NCBI RefSeq assembly: GCF_036417845.1
Contig: NC_089981.1
Location: 25,936,001 to 26,000,000 of the forward strand
Source of the DNA: Apteryx mantelli
Lineage: Eukaryota; Chordata; Aves; Apterygiformes; Apterygidae
DNA: 64,000 nucleotides
Reading direction: 5' to 3'
How positions within the stretch are numbered: position 1 is the stretch's first letter; each line of letters begins with the position of its first letter. Of the stretch, positions 25,701 through 44,480 are shown piece by piece. The notes under the pieces were generated by a model. The model searched no databases. It saw only the letters and a list, made by a program, of their open reading frames with translations, and was not told the DNA's origin. Both the position numbers and the translations under genes were made by a program.

Positions 25701-27878
25701 AACACTATGGTAGATATGAGTTAGAATTAATTCTTTAAAGCCAGTATGTTTTTTTGAGGAACACAGTGCCGTCTGAGAGTTATCAAAAGCACCTAGCCAT
25801 TTTCTGCTTGCCTATGACGAAAATTACCAGACTATTATGGTGGAGGAGGCACCTGCGAGTGGTTCTTGTGCTGTTCATGTACCTCCAACGCACTCTGTGC
25901 TCCACATCCTAGTCAGAGGGTATTTTGTGAGATGTTCTTATTTCCAAAGCAGGTGGGCAACTCTTGTACTGCCTGCCTTGCTCCTTGAGTCTCAGGGGGC
26001 ATAACGAGGTTACTCCCTGCCCCTACACACTGCAAGTGACAGAAGAGGTCTGTATGTCATTCCTCTATGTCTGTCCTGACTTCTTCGCCTTTCATGCTGA
26101 TTTATAATAGTCACTCTGCCACTTCTGCCTGAATGTTTCCACGGGAAGCTATACGCTTATTTTACATATTGGTTGGGTGCTGTTGTGTCTGAAGTCTCAT
26201 AATATAATGATGCTCCTGGAGATAGAGCCACCCCAGCTGAGAAACAGGTGACTGATCCCAGGACGCTGTGCCTTTCTGTGATTGCTCAGGAAGCTTCGGT
26301 GTATGTCAGCTTCAGCATACAGGTCATCTACGCTGGCAGCTTAACCTGCAGTGTGTTGGTCTTCTCAGAAGAAACCTGCTTTGCTAGATGTAGTTCTCAG
26401 ATCGCACTTAGTTCCCCTGCCCTGGGAAGATAGCGTGTTTTCTGACAGCAGCCAAGATAATAATCAAGGACTCATTCTAGTGCCGTGTCAGGGCTTTTTA
26501 TAATTTGTTCTTTAAATTTGAAATCTCTGTTGAGGTTGCATAGGTTATGGAGATGATGGGTTAACTCAAAATATTTTCTAGCTTTATGAGGTTCATGGAA
26601 ACTGGGGCCAGTTTAAATGTAAAGGATGTGCAACTCTGCTTGTGCTTTTATTTTGTATGCTTTGTGGTAAAATATCCCTCTCTTTTTTACTTGGGATTAT
26701 ATGTATTCCATTTCTTAACTTTATCTCTCCTTACTCAATCAAATATTATTTAGTCAATCTGTCAATAATCTGTTATGCACATTCTACTGAAATGGTTGTG
26801 TCTTGCTTTAGCTTTTCATCTAAAAGAGCAAAAAGAATCTTCTGAACTGTTAGCTATTGTTTGGAAAGGTTTTGTTGATAAAATCTTAAATGTTCCTAAG
26901 TTTTACCTACCTGAATCATGAAGCTTTGCTTTCTCATTTCCTGTCAATCTTAATGAAGAATGCTGAATAATCAGAATGAAGCAAAGATAAGATTGCCTTC
27001 TGATCCCTCTGGTTGATTTTGAGCAGAAGTTTAGTTCTTTCTGCTGTCAAAAAGATGTCCTTGCTTCACCTGCTTAAAGCAGCACAATACGGGAAATAAA
27101 TGTTTTACTTAATAATTCACAGAACATTGTCTCCAAAGTACAGTGTGAACATTAACTAATTAGTCCCCACAATACCCAGAAGAGGTAGATAAATAATGTT
27201 CTATTATCATGATAATACAGATTGAAAAATCGATATCAAGAGGTTGTGACTTGCCAGAGGTCACATTTGAAGTCAGATCAAGAATTGTTGCATTCCTGTG
27301 CTTCCTATGTTAGATCGTACTGCCTTTCTGTCTGCTACCTTACCTCTTCCCTGTTACTTCAGATCAATCAATATATCTGCCATGGAATCATAAAAATATA
27401 TTCCTATTAGAGTCCTCAGTGAACAGAATACATTAACAATCTACAGACTACAAACAAACTGCATCATTTCATTAGACAGCATATATCCTCAATCAAAGAT
27501 TACCTATTTATTCTAGACTTCCTTTTTAAGTGATATGATCAAACAAGGGCCAAAGGGTGCTAATTGTCCCTGGATTTAGCATGCAATGAGAATCACCCCT
27601 GGAATAATACCTATGGGGACTGAGGCTGACATTTCTGTGCCATCCTTCCCTCTATCAGGCAGAGGAAGAGCATGTGGCACCCTCTCACTTCTTATATATA
27701 TTTATTAGGTCAGACTTTTTCTCCTGATATCCCATTTAGTCTTCAATCACAGCTGAAATGAGTTTTGGTGTGTGGTGAAAGCCATAATTCTTGTTCAGGA
27801 TTCCAGAGAAGAAAAGCAGTTCTGGCTAGGTTGAAACGGTGAAGTTTCTGTCCTAGAGCTCTTAAAGAGATGAAGTTG

Positions 27879-27897
27879 CCCCCCCCCCCTTTTTTTT
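27879..27897. repeat. C11T8 homopolymer pair
   Basis: Eleven C followed by eight T on the plus strand. Confidence 0.9.
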
Positions 27898-28492
27898 CTT
27901 GTACCAACCATCAGTGTTTGACCTTCACAGGCCACAGGAAAAACTGAGTGCATCAGAACATGCTGCCCAAAATCCTCAAATGCCCTTAGAGCTTCTGCAG
28001 TGCAAGCATTGGCGGTAATATGTGAGGCTTTTCACTTTGGAGCCTAACCCTTTTTTTATTCACTAGCAACCTTGCAACAGCAAAATGTGCCCTTTTGACC
28101 ACAAAATCTAATACTGCTAATTCCGTCTTCCTGGGCTCTGGTGAAGACTGCTTTCCTGCTTGCAGCATACTCAGAGTATACTGGCATATTGCTAACTCAT
28201 TTGAATTATTCCAGTTAGGCCATTCTCACCTTGCTGGAATAGGAGGGATTTGCTCTAAGCTGGCACAGTTTGAGATTTCCAGCTCTTGACAGCCTTGTTT
28301 CTCTACTGCTCGGTAGAAGATTTACCCAGGAAAGGCATTCCCTTCCCTGGATCCCACCCCTGTTCTGCTGTAGTGGACACTGTGTTGAACTTCCCTTGCC
28401 CAGCAGTGATTTGCTTCTTCTAATTCTGAAGCCTTCTCCGTTTTCCTATTTATTATTGCTAAATCCTGCTCCAGTTGTTTTCTTTCTCATTG

Positions 28493-28545
28493 TTTACAGT
28501 GGAATCATTTTCCCTCTTTACAGTGGAATCACTAATTTCCCTAGT
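28493..28545. repeat. Short tandem duplication, about 24 bp
   Basis: TTTACAGTGGAATCA is followed by a TTTCCCT block, then the same 15-mer repeats from 28,517 and again leads to TTTCCCT. The second copy has a few extra bases. Confidence 0.7.
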
Positions 28546-31500
28546 TCTGCTTCAAGAGCGTCCTTCTGGTGGTGATTGCGGTTCCTCCACTGCACAGTGT
28601 CCTGTGCTCTGTGAGGAGGAGGTCAGATCTCAAACTACGGTTGAAATGGCTGTTGTTGCTTAAAACACAAAATTAGTGCCGCAGCCTCTCACTGAAAGGG
28701 GAGCAATCTGAAGGACAAGGAGATGCTGATCCTTCAAAGAGGAAGAGGTGTTTGGTGTCCAGAAAGTGCTACAGTGACACAGTGTCAGGCTGAGACTTGT
28801 GTGAAGAAAGATTCATAAGCGAGCCGTATCTTCCCCATCTACGTGAAAACTTGTTTTTATTCTCACCTCATTAAAAAAAAAATCAAAACCAACCAACAAA
28901 ACAAAAAAACCTCAAGCAAGCTGCAAGCTAAAGGACTAGAAGCAAGAGATGTGTAACGTTATTTGGAAATAACGCAGAGGAACATATAAAAGCAACTTGG
29001 AAAAAGGAATCCTTTTTTCCTTGAAAACATTAAATAAATGTTGTCTTATTGGTCCTGTAGATTTCAAACTGACAAGGCCTTTTCCTTTTTCAAAGATTTT
29101 AGTAAAATTTTGTGCAGAAAATTCTTTTTATCCTTCTGTTACTTTCTCTTAGACTTCACTGTCTTGTTCGTTCTTTGCGTACCATTTTACTTTCTCATTT
29201 TTTGTTTCTTAAATAAGTACGAGAAGAAAAGAAACTAATACTGAAAAAATATTGTTGTTTTTTTTTTCTGAGGTTCATGGAGAAAAGGGAAAAACTTTGA
29301 ATATGCCAAAAAAAGAATATATTTACAAGTATTTGACCAGCTCTAGATCTGAAAAAGCAGAATACATGCAATGTTACTACTGATACTCCAAAACCTGTTT
29401 CTTAGCCAAAAAGTCTGTGTATTGTGAGAGGGCTCCTTAAACATCATCTGCAAAGTTTCCAAAAACACGAAAACAAAATTTCATCAATCTTTTCCCTCCC
29501 CTGCAGCCCTCCCAAAGGGCTGTATTTCACGGGCAAATAAGGCTTGGGAACAAACTTTGAAGAGGGGCCAGTGGTTTGTGAGAAGTTACTGCCTGTGACA
29601 CCCATCAGGAGACTTTACTTTTGGGTTGCCTGTTTCTATGTGTGTGTTTAAAAATCAATCAGTGCCTCAGCATAATAGGAGATACAAAAAGACTTTTTTT
29701 TTTTAAACATTTTGCTGAAGGTAGGTGTTTTTTCAGAAGAATGCATGTACCCTAACCTGCAAGCCACTGGGGAGTTCTGTTAATTAGAAGAATTCATAAT
29801 TTTAGCTAGTGAGTTGGCTTAAGAGCGTCTCTCTGTGGCCTGCGGGCATTTTAATAGCAGGACCGCAGTGAGTACTTGCGGTGAGCCCTCGCAGGAATCA
29901 CACAGCTTGGTAGCTTCACACCACCTTGAAAATTTTCTTCGTTAGAGCTATCATTGTGTGCACGGCAGGCAGTGAATGAGAAGCTCCTGTTTTCCGTCTG
30001 TATCCAAATCTTTATTGATATGCCTCAAAGCACAGCTTTGGGTCTCTGAGTAAAAGTGGTACAGGGCTTGAGAACGTAGTTTCCATCTTGTCGGACATAA
30101 ATTGTGGCTACTCTGCTTTTCTGAATGTCTCCCTGGGCCCTTTGCCAGCTGCGTACGTTACGGCTCTTGCAGAGGGATCTTTAGACCAAAGTTCTGCTGA
30201 ATGTGGGCAAGCCTGCAGGCTCGCAGGAGGCCTCGGGTTTGCTCTTCCGCGGAAGTCGTCAGAGTCCGGAGCAAGGGATGTCGCAGAAAGAGATTTATTT
30301 TTGCTGTAGCTTTGCAGTTCCGAGAAGTCATGATCTGTCCACAGCTACCACAAGTGGAAAGCACATCTGCTAGACTGACACAGCTTAAAATAAAAAAACT
30401 CTCCATGGCTATTAGTGTGAACAGCATGATCACGTCTCCTATAGCGAAAAAAGAGTCGTTCCTAACGAGCCTGTCTAGGATCTCTCCTTAAATTTATCAG
30501 AATTCTCACACGTGCAAACACCTGTATTTTACTTCTAAAGTGGGTTTAGAACGGTTGTGATAAAGAGAGATTAGATGAAATTCCTTGCTGCTCTGTTGCT
30601 AAAGTCGAGAGCTGAGAGGCTTGTATTTGCAAGTAATCTCATAGTGGCTAAGAGGTTTGGTTGTTGTGTTGTTCTAAACAGACGTACAGCTGCTAGGAAA
30701 TCCTCCGTGAAAGAAGGAAGGATGAAACACACTTCACATTGGTGAGTAGAAAAAATGGTGCTCAAATGATTAAAATAAAAGCCTGTGGATTCATATTTCC
30801 CCTGTGCACTATTCCATAATTGTGTAGACACAGGGGACAGAGTAGACGCCTGCTTTACCCAGTTTTGAAGTCGTCTGCTACGGGTTGTGTAATGTTAGTC
30901 ACTGCATAACGGAACAAATGCCTGTATTTGCTCATGACAAAATGCTCTACCTCCTAGCAGGATGAAAGTAAGCACTGCGCTTTTTGATCTCCCCAAATTC
31001 TTACATGTGCAAAGTTACTGTCTCCTGTTTGCAAGAACCTAGCACAAGCTTTGGGGCTGCCCCCTCTACCTTTGAATTTTCTGCCAAGGTGAATTTTATC
31101 TTCATTGTCTTGAGGATTTTGGACTTATTATTGAATAACAGTTCAAATTCTAATAATGTATTGTTTATATTTTGTCCTTTTTGTGGATGGTTTTTAAAGT
31201 ACTTTCACAAATGGTTGGGACTCACAGGCTGTTTGTGATGCAGGGAGGTGTCAGCAGCGGCCATCTCATTCTCAGATGATAGTCAATAGATGCACAAAGT
31301 TATCAAAACTGACATTTCCAAAAGTTTTCAATCCCTAGTTTAAGATCCTTTGGGGACATCTTGAAGACACCATCTATAGCTGTCACTGACTTCAAGGAGA
31401 GTTATGAAAATATGGATCTGGTGCTGAAACTACTGTTGTGACCTTCTTTGTGAGATCAGCATTTAAGCAAAGGGGAATTTCACTACTGCAAGACCTCCAA

Positions 31501-34172
31501 GGGCTTAGTGAACCACTGACTTAGGAGCTAGCCTAATGTCTTAAAGCTGCTTGTGATTAGCTTGCATTCAGAGTGCTCTCAGATGTGGTAGTGTGCCTTT
31601 CGGATACCAACCACTGAGTCTTGAAAACACCATTCCACTTGTGAGAGAGGAGTTAAAAAAATACATATTTAATTTTAAAATAGGCTGAAATGGTTTCCTT
31701 GTAAGAGATAAGGGGAATAAGTAAAGGGCCTAGCAACACAGCTCCGAACTCCCAGGCTTTTTCTCACTTTCCTTCTCTGAGCTACAAACGAGATGCCACA
31801 GTTCTCAGCAAGATTTCTCTGGCATCTACATTTGCCGTAGTTCCTTCCTTCTCCCTCTCTAATAATTTTAAGAGACAGGATGACAGAACGGGTTAGAAAA
31901 AGTTCTATAAATAATACCGTACGTAAAGAGGCATTTACCCAGTGAGTCCTAAAACTCATTCCCCAGTTTGGTTCTATTTTTATAAACTTCATCTTTCTTG
32001 ACACTGACAATGATTCATATAAATATTAAGTATTCATTTTTAGTCCACTGCACATAAGTGAGGCTAAGCTGTAGTGTTCTTTGGAGCTTTTACCCTCCAG
32101 GTCCTTACTCAGGCCTCCCAGTGGAAGGAGGGATAGAGGTACGGAGTTCCTGAGTACTCTGCAATGCTGCCCTGTGGTCCTACGTTAGACAGGATAGAAG
32201 TGGCATTTCTAAAAGTTTAATGATGTTCATATTTCAAAGTTTTTTTTTCTTCCTCTTGCAGCATATAAAAATAAGACACGTTACCCTGAATTAAAATCTC
32301 TTGTTCTTTATCCAGATCTGAAGGCTGTGGAATATAACATGATTTCTTATTGATACATTTTTGTTGTGTTGTATTTATGGAGAACATCTCTATCATTACA
32401 TTTATTCTTTTGCTATATCTTGTTTTTTCAATTACATTAATCTTTAAAATGTTTTATTTATTGTCCAGATGTTACCTGCCTTAGAATATACAGCAAAGCT
32501 ATTTAAACAATGAAGGAAAACATTTTTTCAGTATTTGTTGCTTCTAAATTCTAATACAGTTGTATTTCTGTTATAGCAGGAGTAGATTTGATAACAGATG
32601 GTAAAACTGCCTCTGCTTCATTAGAGCCCCCGGCAAGGCTCCTATAGAAGGTAAATTACAGTAGAGCGATATTTAACAATATACTCTATACTGTATAGTT
32701 TCACTAAGTAAGATTTTGAACTAGTATTATGTGTAACATGAAGGCAGCAAATGCAATAGCTAGAATGTGTATTGATCACTTCTGTGTTGTTTGTTTACGC
32801 TGAACTAAAGCATATACGTGGTGTAACTGGCCCTACTTTTACAAGGACTTGTTCTAGTGCTTTTCCAAGCTAAATTAGCCTGGCAATAGTTTAACTGAGA
32901 TCGCTTTCCTTTAATAGCAATAATGTAGTTTGTAATATTAAAAAGTAATAAAATGCAAGTGATCAATTACCATTTAAGTGAAAAGAATGTTTATATTAAA
33001 ATACTGATGGAAAGGCAGCCCTCAAAGATTTTAAGAATGCCTGTATGTGTGTCACGGTGCGTCTGAAAAGTGACAGACTGATGCTGGCCCTGGGAAACAC
33101 AGGTCCTTCCAGAACAAATGACGAGATGTGTCCTTATGCTGACCTGGGAGCTCACTGTCCAGGCTGACAGAACCATTCACGTCCTAGGGATGAGAAAGGT
33201 CTTTCTCCTTCCGCTAAGATGATGCTTTTTGTGAGTATTGTACACTCCTTCTCCCTAGGGGCAGTACAGAGATCGCTAAATCGCTGCACATGGCTCACCC
33301 TGGGGTCAACCAGATGATAAGGACATTTGACCATTTCCCAACAGGTACTTGCTTTGAACTAGTGAGTGATAGAACATAAAAACATTTTTCAAATGGCATC
33401 TGCAGAGTTAGCATTTGGGAATTGTAAGTTTGAACTCACATGGCTGCATACTTTCATGAATCTGGCTTTAAGAGATTTGTTTAAGGAACTGAATGCCAAG
33501 TTCCCGTGCCACGGGGAGCAATGGAGAGGTGGTGGTTCCCGGGCAGAGCTCGTGCTCGCCTTGCACCTTTCAAAGAAGCATAGCTTTGGGTGGTCTCCTC
33601 CGCCAGTCCAGGTCGGCTTGGGAAACACTGTAGCTAAGTATAGGGTAAATTCTTCCCACAGCTGCTTACTGCTAACTCACTGTTTCATGCCAATAGCATC
33701 TAGAGGTCTCGACAGATTATAACCCTATTGGGATAATTACTGCAACAAACACATAGCAAGAGAGAGCCAAAGAATGCAGAGCAAGTAAACTGAGAAAAGT
33801 TATTTCCCCGTTTTAAAAATGCGGTACTAAGATAAAATGTCTTGTATGATTCCACACAGTGTAAAATTCACAAAAGAAATAAGAAGGGCTGAGGCACAGC
33901 CAAATGATGTGGCTTAATGAATTAATGTAATATACTATTTGTGGATTTATACCCCACTGCAAATGTTCGTTTGCTGAGCTATACTAATAGGGCCTTCCTT
34001 CGTACTGCTGGTGCACTCTAGATGCTAGCTGAAACCACTGAGAGGATGCTTTAGAGCTAACATTTGCAAGCAAGTAGGGCATGCAAATAATTACTTTCGT
34101 CAGACCTGCTAATAAATGCTCACTTGCTAAGCTGCATTAATTCAGTTGCTTGCAATCATCTGTCCAAACGGC

Positions 34173-34175
<3 letters not shown>

Positions 34176-34210
<35 letters not shown>
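34176..34210. repeat. T35 homopolymer
   Basis: An uninterrupted run of 35 T, A35 on the KCNC1 strand. No target-site duplication or element body was found beside it, so I cannot call it the tail of a retrocopy. Confidence 0.95.
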
Positions 34211-34213
<3 letters not shown>

Positions 34214-37200
34214 TTCAAGGAAATTCGCACTGTGTAGGCCTGCGCATATTTGTGTTTTAAGTGACAGCCTTAAAGCCCCATGTCTGGATAGTCGTGCATG
34301 AATGCTAAACCTAATAAGAACAAAAGTTTTCCCTGTTGTCCTAGCCACAATATCCTCTGAGGACACTAAATGTGCTGTCTTAGGCATTGCTCTAGCTGAC
34401 GATAGTATGTGTGAAGATGAATTTATGCTTTGGAGTTGAAGGCTTTAGTCCATGCCACTGACACTTGCAGGTAGAATGAGCTTCTCTTTTTAGTGGAGCA
34501 GATTTTCCAAATGATGTTTTCTCTAGAACAGGGTATGCACTTTGGCAGTATTGATTTCCTGCTGCTTAGACATAACTAACATTTCAAGTAATCTATACAG
34601 GTTTAAAATTTACATTAGGTCTTTTAATAAAATCACTAGCACCTTTGGGACTTTTTGGTGGAATAAACACTGAAGTTTAATCAGCTGAACAATGAATATC
34701 AATATTGCTTAAACAAAATTCAGATAGAAGTTATTTACTAAAAAAAATTTTAAAACCATCAATTAAAACAGTACGGTACTGGTTGAGTTATCATAGCGTA
34801 GTTAGGCTGTTCTTGGTTTGTCCTTACAAGTGCTTTACCTAAAAAGCTCAAGTTAAAATCTGTTTTGCTCTGTTCAGGACACATTCCCAAGAAGTGCTAA
34901 GATGCACTGTCACTAGTTTTCATGCAAAACTGCATGCTATAAGCAATGGGGAGATCCGCGTTAAAAAAAGAAACAGGAATAGCACAAAGTGGCTGATATT
35001 CTGTTGTTTTGTTTTCAGAGCAGAGATCAGAGGCTCTGTGAAGACATGCCTGCATGCATTTAGTGGTGTGGGAATTACACAATTGGCCTTGTCCTGAAAA
35101 AATTTTGCCCGAAATGGGTCTGCAGGGGTCTCTGGCTAGATGCCATTAAAATCGGTGGTAGTTGTGGCAATGGCTTCAGGTGGGGTAGGATTTTACTCAA
35201 GGTCTCTTAACCCCTTGCCCGTGTCCTTTTGCACTGTAAGACATGACCTCCACTGGAGGTTGAAGGTGTTCAGCGTTTTTCAGGGTTTGTCCCTATATGT
35301 TTTCCTGAAGCCTGTTATCAAATCGGAAGCATTCTGACTGAAGCTTTTCTCTTAATTTATAAAAGCGTAAATCGCAAAACTGGCCTCCACCATCTCTGCG
35401 TGTCAATTGATCTGGTGTAACAAAGTGCAAGAATCCAAAGTGAAAAATAGAATAGGGTTAATGGAATTAATTTTCAAAGCAAAATCTGCAGCTGAATATC
35501 CGATGCCTGTTAAATGATAAGCAACCTGAACTGACCAGGTCTTTCTGTATTTAAATAGAGGAATGCAGGTAATGTTTTAAATGTGGTTTTTGGAGGACAA
35601 AAGTGGGGGAGATCGAGGGCAGGAACAGAGATTCTGCTGCAGCTGAAACAAGGAGCTGTTATTCTATTGGGGTATTTCTGTGCGCATTTTCAGTTTTTTT
35701 GCGAATGCTGAGTGGCTGATCCAGGAAATTAAGTAAAGAAGATGTGTTTTGTTTGGTTGTACAGACCAAAATGCCTGGTCTAACTCCTGTTTGTCTCTGG
35801 CAAATGACAAGACTCAGCATAATCCAGCTTCCTGGTTTTTAAAAGGGACATTCTTTCCCAGTTTCTCAAATAAAAGTCCAGCAGGATATTTTAAACCATT
35901 TCATGCTGTCACAATACCACGATGGTCTTGACTGAACATCTTCTCAGCGTAAATTTAACGGCACTGAGATTTACTGCTGCTCCTGAAGTATCAACATAAT
36001 TACATAAGCGTGTGCCTGCGCTCGGCGAGCGGGTGCAGCACACACACGGCTGCCTGTCCGCAGTGCACTGAAACCGGAGATTTATTGCATTTGCAAAGGG
36101 CCATTACAATGCAATTTTAACTTACTGTCATTAAAGGGTCTTACATCATAAGCCATCACTGTAAAAAGCCTTGGACTGAGATTTATTCTTAATTTTTATA
36201 GCGTGATTTATTAGAGCCCCCGTTATATCTTATAAATCATATCTGAAGGAAAGGAAAATCAATTAGGACCTGGCCCTTTCACCTTTACCCATGGCAGATA
36301 GTACCTTGCTCTCAGATGGATGGGAACAGGGATATTCCTGGAGTAAGCTATCACTACAAGAGTAGGAGTGAAGACAGCAAAATCTGGGTCCTTGCTGAGC
36401 ACAGATGAGAGATGTAAAAATTATTCTAGAAATGACAGCATTCAATTTATATTCGGGGGGGAGGGGGAGGTTCTCCACAGATTCACAGATTTCTCTGATT
36501 TCATCCGATCCCAACACTCTGCCTCCTGGGTACCACTTGGAGTGAATCATATATTTATATAATCCAATATTCAAGAGGGAAAGCCAAGTCAGCCTTCTAA
36601 TACTGTTCTTCCCTCAGAACAAATCCAGCATACAGTAACTGAGAAGCTAATTCTCATACAGTTGCAAAGATCTCAAAATGGCTGCTCCGCTATTGCTGTC
36701 CCTCAAGAATGCACACAAATTTCATAAAATCAAGCCTATACAAAAGAGGGGCTCAGCTTGACATTTGTATTTGCATGAGAAAGGATTACTTGCTCGCTTG
36801 TCAATTAGGGCCCTTTTTTTCAGTCTGAATGCCCCTGCTTGCCCTTTTTATTTTTGAAATGCAGCGCTTGGATATGATTTGGTTGAACATTAATGGAAGC
36901 CACGTGGCCCGAAGGGGGATGTATTCTGTAGTCCTTTGCAGTGAAAAATGCCATTAAGATCAGGAAGAGCTTTGTCAGTATTAGAGCTCTGTGTTTTGAT
37001 GCGATGTGCTAAAGCTTCTAATGTCTTTCAGTGATTATGAAAATATATATTTGAATATGTTCCTAATAACTGGCTAAGATCTATTACACATCAGTGCTTT
37101 GGAATGGAGATAGACAATGTGTCTATTCAAAAAGCAATAGACGGCAAATAATCTGTTGTCCTGAGCCATTCTGCAGGAAAATTCATTTCTCCTTGAAGTT

Positions 37201-38639
37201 GATGATAATTTTGGCACTGAATTTCAATAACAGTAAGGCCCTCTGTTGCTGATTTGCTACCATCTCTCCTTATGCTAAAAGAAAGGCAATCTGTATAGGC
37301 TTTGTCACTAAAGTAGTACCATAAATATACACAGCTTGGTAATGTATTTATAAAATTAAGAATGAACACCCTTGAATATCAGACTGCACAAAGGAAGGAA
37401 AAACAAGATGGAAAAATAATTTTCCTAGCTGTAGTCTAATATGTCACATTTTTGTGAGTAGTTCTAAAATAGAAATATTATAATTGATCCATGGATCTTT
37501 TTATCCTTTGTCTCATGATACAGCAACACAGAATACCAGTATTTTGTTGCCTTTTTTTTTCCTTAACCAAAACCAAAATAGCAAATGTCAGGAGAAGGAC
37601 AAAGAGAATAACTGACGGCACATAAGGATGGATTAAAAAGAGCAGAGACCAAATATCACACTGAAACCAGTCGTCAAATTCGTATTGGTATCAGTGGCGC
37701 CAAGGTTACATTTTTAGGAGTATTTTGGGACGGCTTAATTTTGAAGTCCTTCCTCATATGGAAATCCCACTCAGCACTGTAGGAGGTGGTGGTGATAGGA
37801 AGGCATATATATGTGTATGCATATGATTGCATGATCCATACGATCACAGCCTTGGCTAAATCAAGTAAATTTTGTAACCTAGAAACATTAAAATTAAGTA
37901 AGATATAAGATATATGAAAATGGCAACAGATGCTGTTCTTTTTTAAGGTTTTAGAATAATAGAAATAAAATTGGAAATAGGCAAATGGATTAAAAAAAAA
38001 AACCCTTCCTTGAATTGGAACTGCTGACTCTGTACTAGCTAACCGCACTGATTCATCAGTGTGGATAACACCCATCCATCCAACCCCTTGCAAGGTTGTG
38101 ACTTTAATAGATTTGTGAGATTTTCTGGGCAGACATCATGTCTTCATATAATTTTTTGAACTATCCATACCAATGAAGTCGTGATTCTGCATGGCTGCTA
38201 TGATTGGTTTTGTTTTGCTTTCTTCAGATTAATTGTTTTGAAGTCAGTGGGACAAGTCCCACGAGTTATTTGTGAGTGTGCCTGTGCCGTGTTGGCTAGC
38301 TCAACAGGGACTGAACGTGGGACTTCATCTGAGCGGCCAAAGCTTTCTAGCTGTGGCTGGAAAGGACCCTGGGCAGGATGCAGAGACCATAACGTGCTTA
38401 CTGATGGGTTATATAAAGATTTGCAGTAACATACCCCTCGATGGGAGAAAGTAGGAATAAGATGGGATTTTAGGGACTATATGAAGAACAAAGGACAGAA
38501 TGGTGGTCATTAATAAAGACCTCGCCGCCATTTCCATTGTAATTCCATTATACTACAAGGACAAGGGAAACTTCTTTTAATGTGGAAGGGTTCCCATTTT
38601 TCCAAAGCTGTAATGCAGCATAGTTAATTTGACTGTGTA
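34211..38639. other. KCNC1 intron 1 with candidate conserved non-coding elements
   Basis: No gene seen. The intervals 36,080-36,260 and 36,690-37,060 are non-repetitive, rich in ATTA/TAAT cores and octamer-type motifs, and look like ancient regulatory sequence. Conservation has not been tested. Confidence 0.45.
36769..36776 (+). promoter_or_regulatory. Perfect POU octamer ATTTGCAT
   Basis: Exact octamer motif inside the candidate element at 36,690-37,060. Brain POU factors bind such sites, but single matches are common by chance. Confidence 0.3.
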
Positions 38640-38960
38640 GTCGAAGTATATGGCAAGAATTGCTGCAACACGCTCCGGGGAGGATTAGACATGCCTCTGC
38701 AGGGGAGGCCGTGCAGAAAGGGCTGGGGGCAGAACAGCTCAGTGAGGCCCCTCAACGGGCTCTGTGTGGGGAGAGTGGGGCAGCTGTCCTCCCGAAGCCC
38801 TTCGTGTCGCTCCTCCTCTGCCCGCCCGCCACGCACTGGGGCAGCCTTCGGAAACTGGTGGGTAGGGCGCGCTCCTGCAGAAGCAGCTTTGTGCGTGCAG
38901 GTAACGCGCATCTATTCCCGCTCCCCTGCACCTTCCCTGGTCCTTGAGCTTAGCTGTACT
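38640..38960. promoter_or_regulatory. CpG-rich intronic patch
   Basis: About 18-19 CpGs in 320 bases, densest at 38,821-38,920, in otherwise AT-leaning intron. Frames on both strands overlap here and are unrecognised. Confidence 0.35.
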
Positions 38961-44360
<5,400 letters not shown>

Positions 44361-44461
44361 GGGAAGCCCCCGCGCGCTCCGGCGGCGGCGCCCCCAGGAG
44401 CCGGCGCCCCGCGGCGCTGCCCTCCGCGGCGGGGCCGGCCCGGACCCGCGGGGGCCCCGGC

Positions 44462-44480
44462 GGTGCTGAAGGGACAGCGC
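44462..44480. promoter_or_regulatory. RE1/NRSE-like site with inverted left half
   Basis: The plus strand reads GGTGCTGAA-G-GGACAGCGC. The first nine bases are the exact reverse complement of the RE1 left half TTCAGCACC. The last nine match the RE1 right half exactly. REST represses many neuronal channel genes through RE1 sites, so the place is apt, 343 nt upstream of the KCNC1 start codon. The half-site order is not canonical, so binding is uncertain. Confidence 0.4.

Larger units (their letters stand above)
22799..34175. other. KCNC1 intron 1: no gene seen
   Basis: AT-leaning sequence with a T-rich stretch at 23,214-23,248, a C11T8 run at 27,879-27,897, a short tandem duplication near 28,493-28,545 and an A-rich block near 28,870-28,910. 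The 176-codon plus-strand frame at 23,179-23,709 begins in the T-rich run and has no recognisable domain. Confidence 0.55.
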
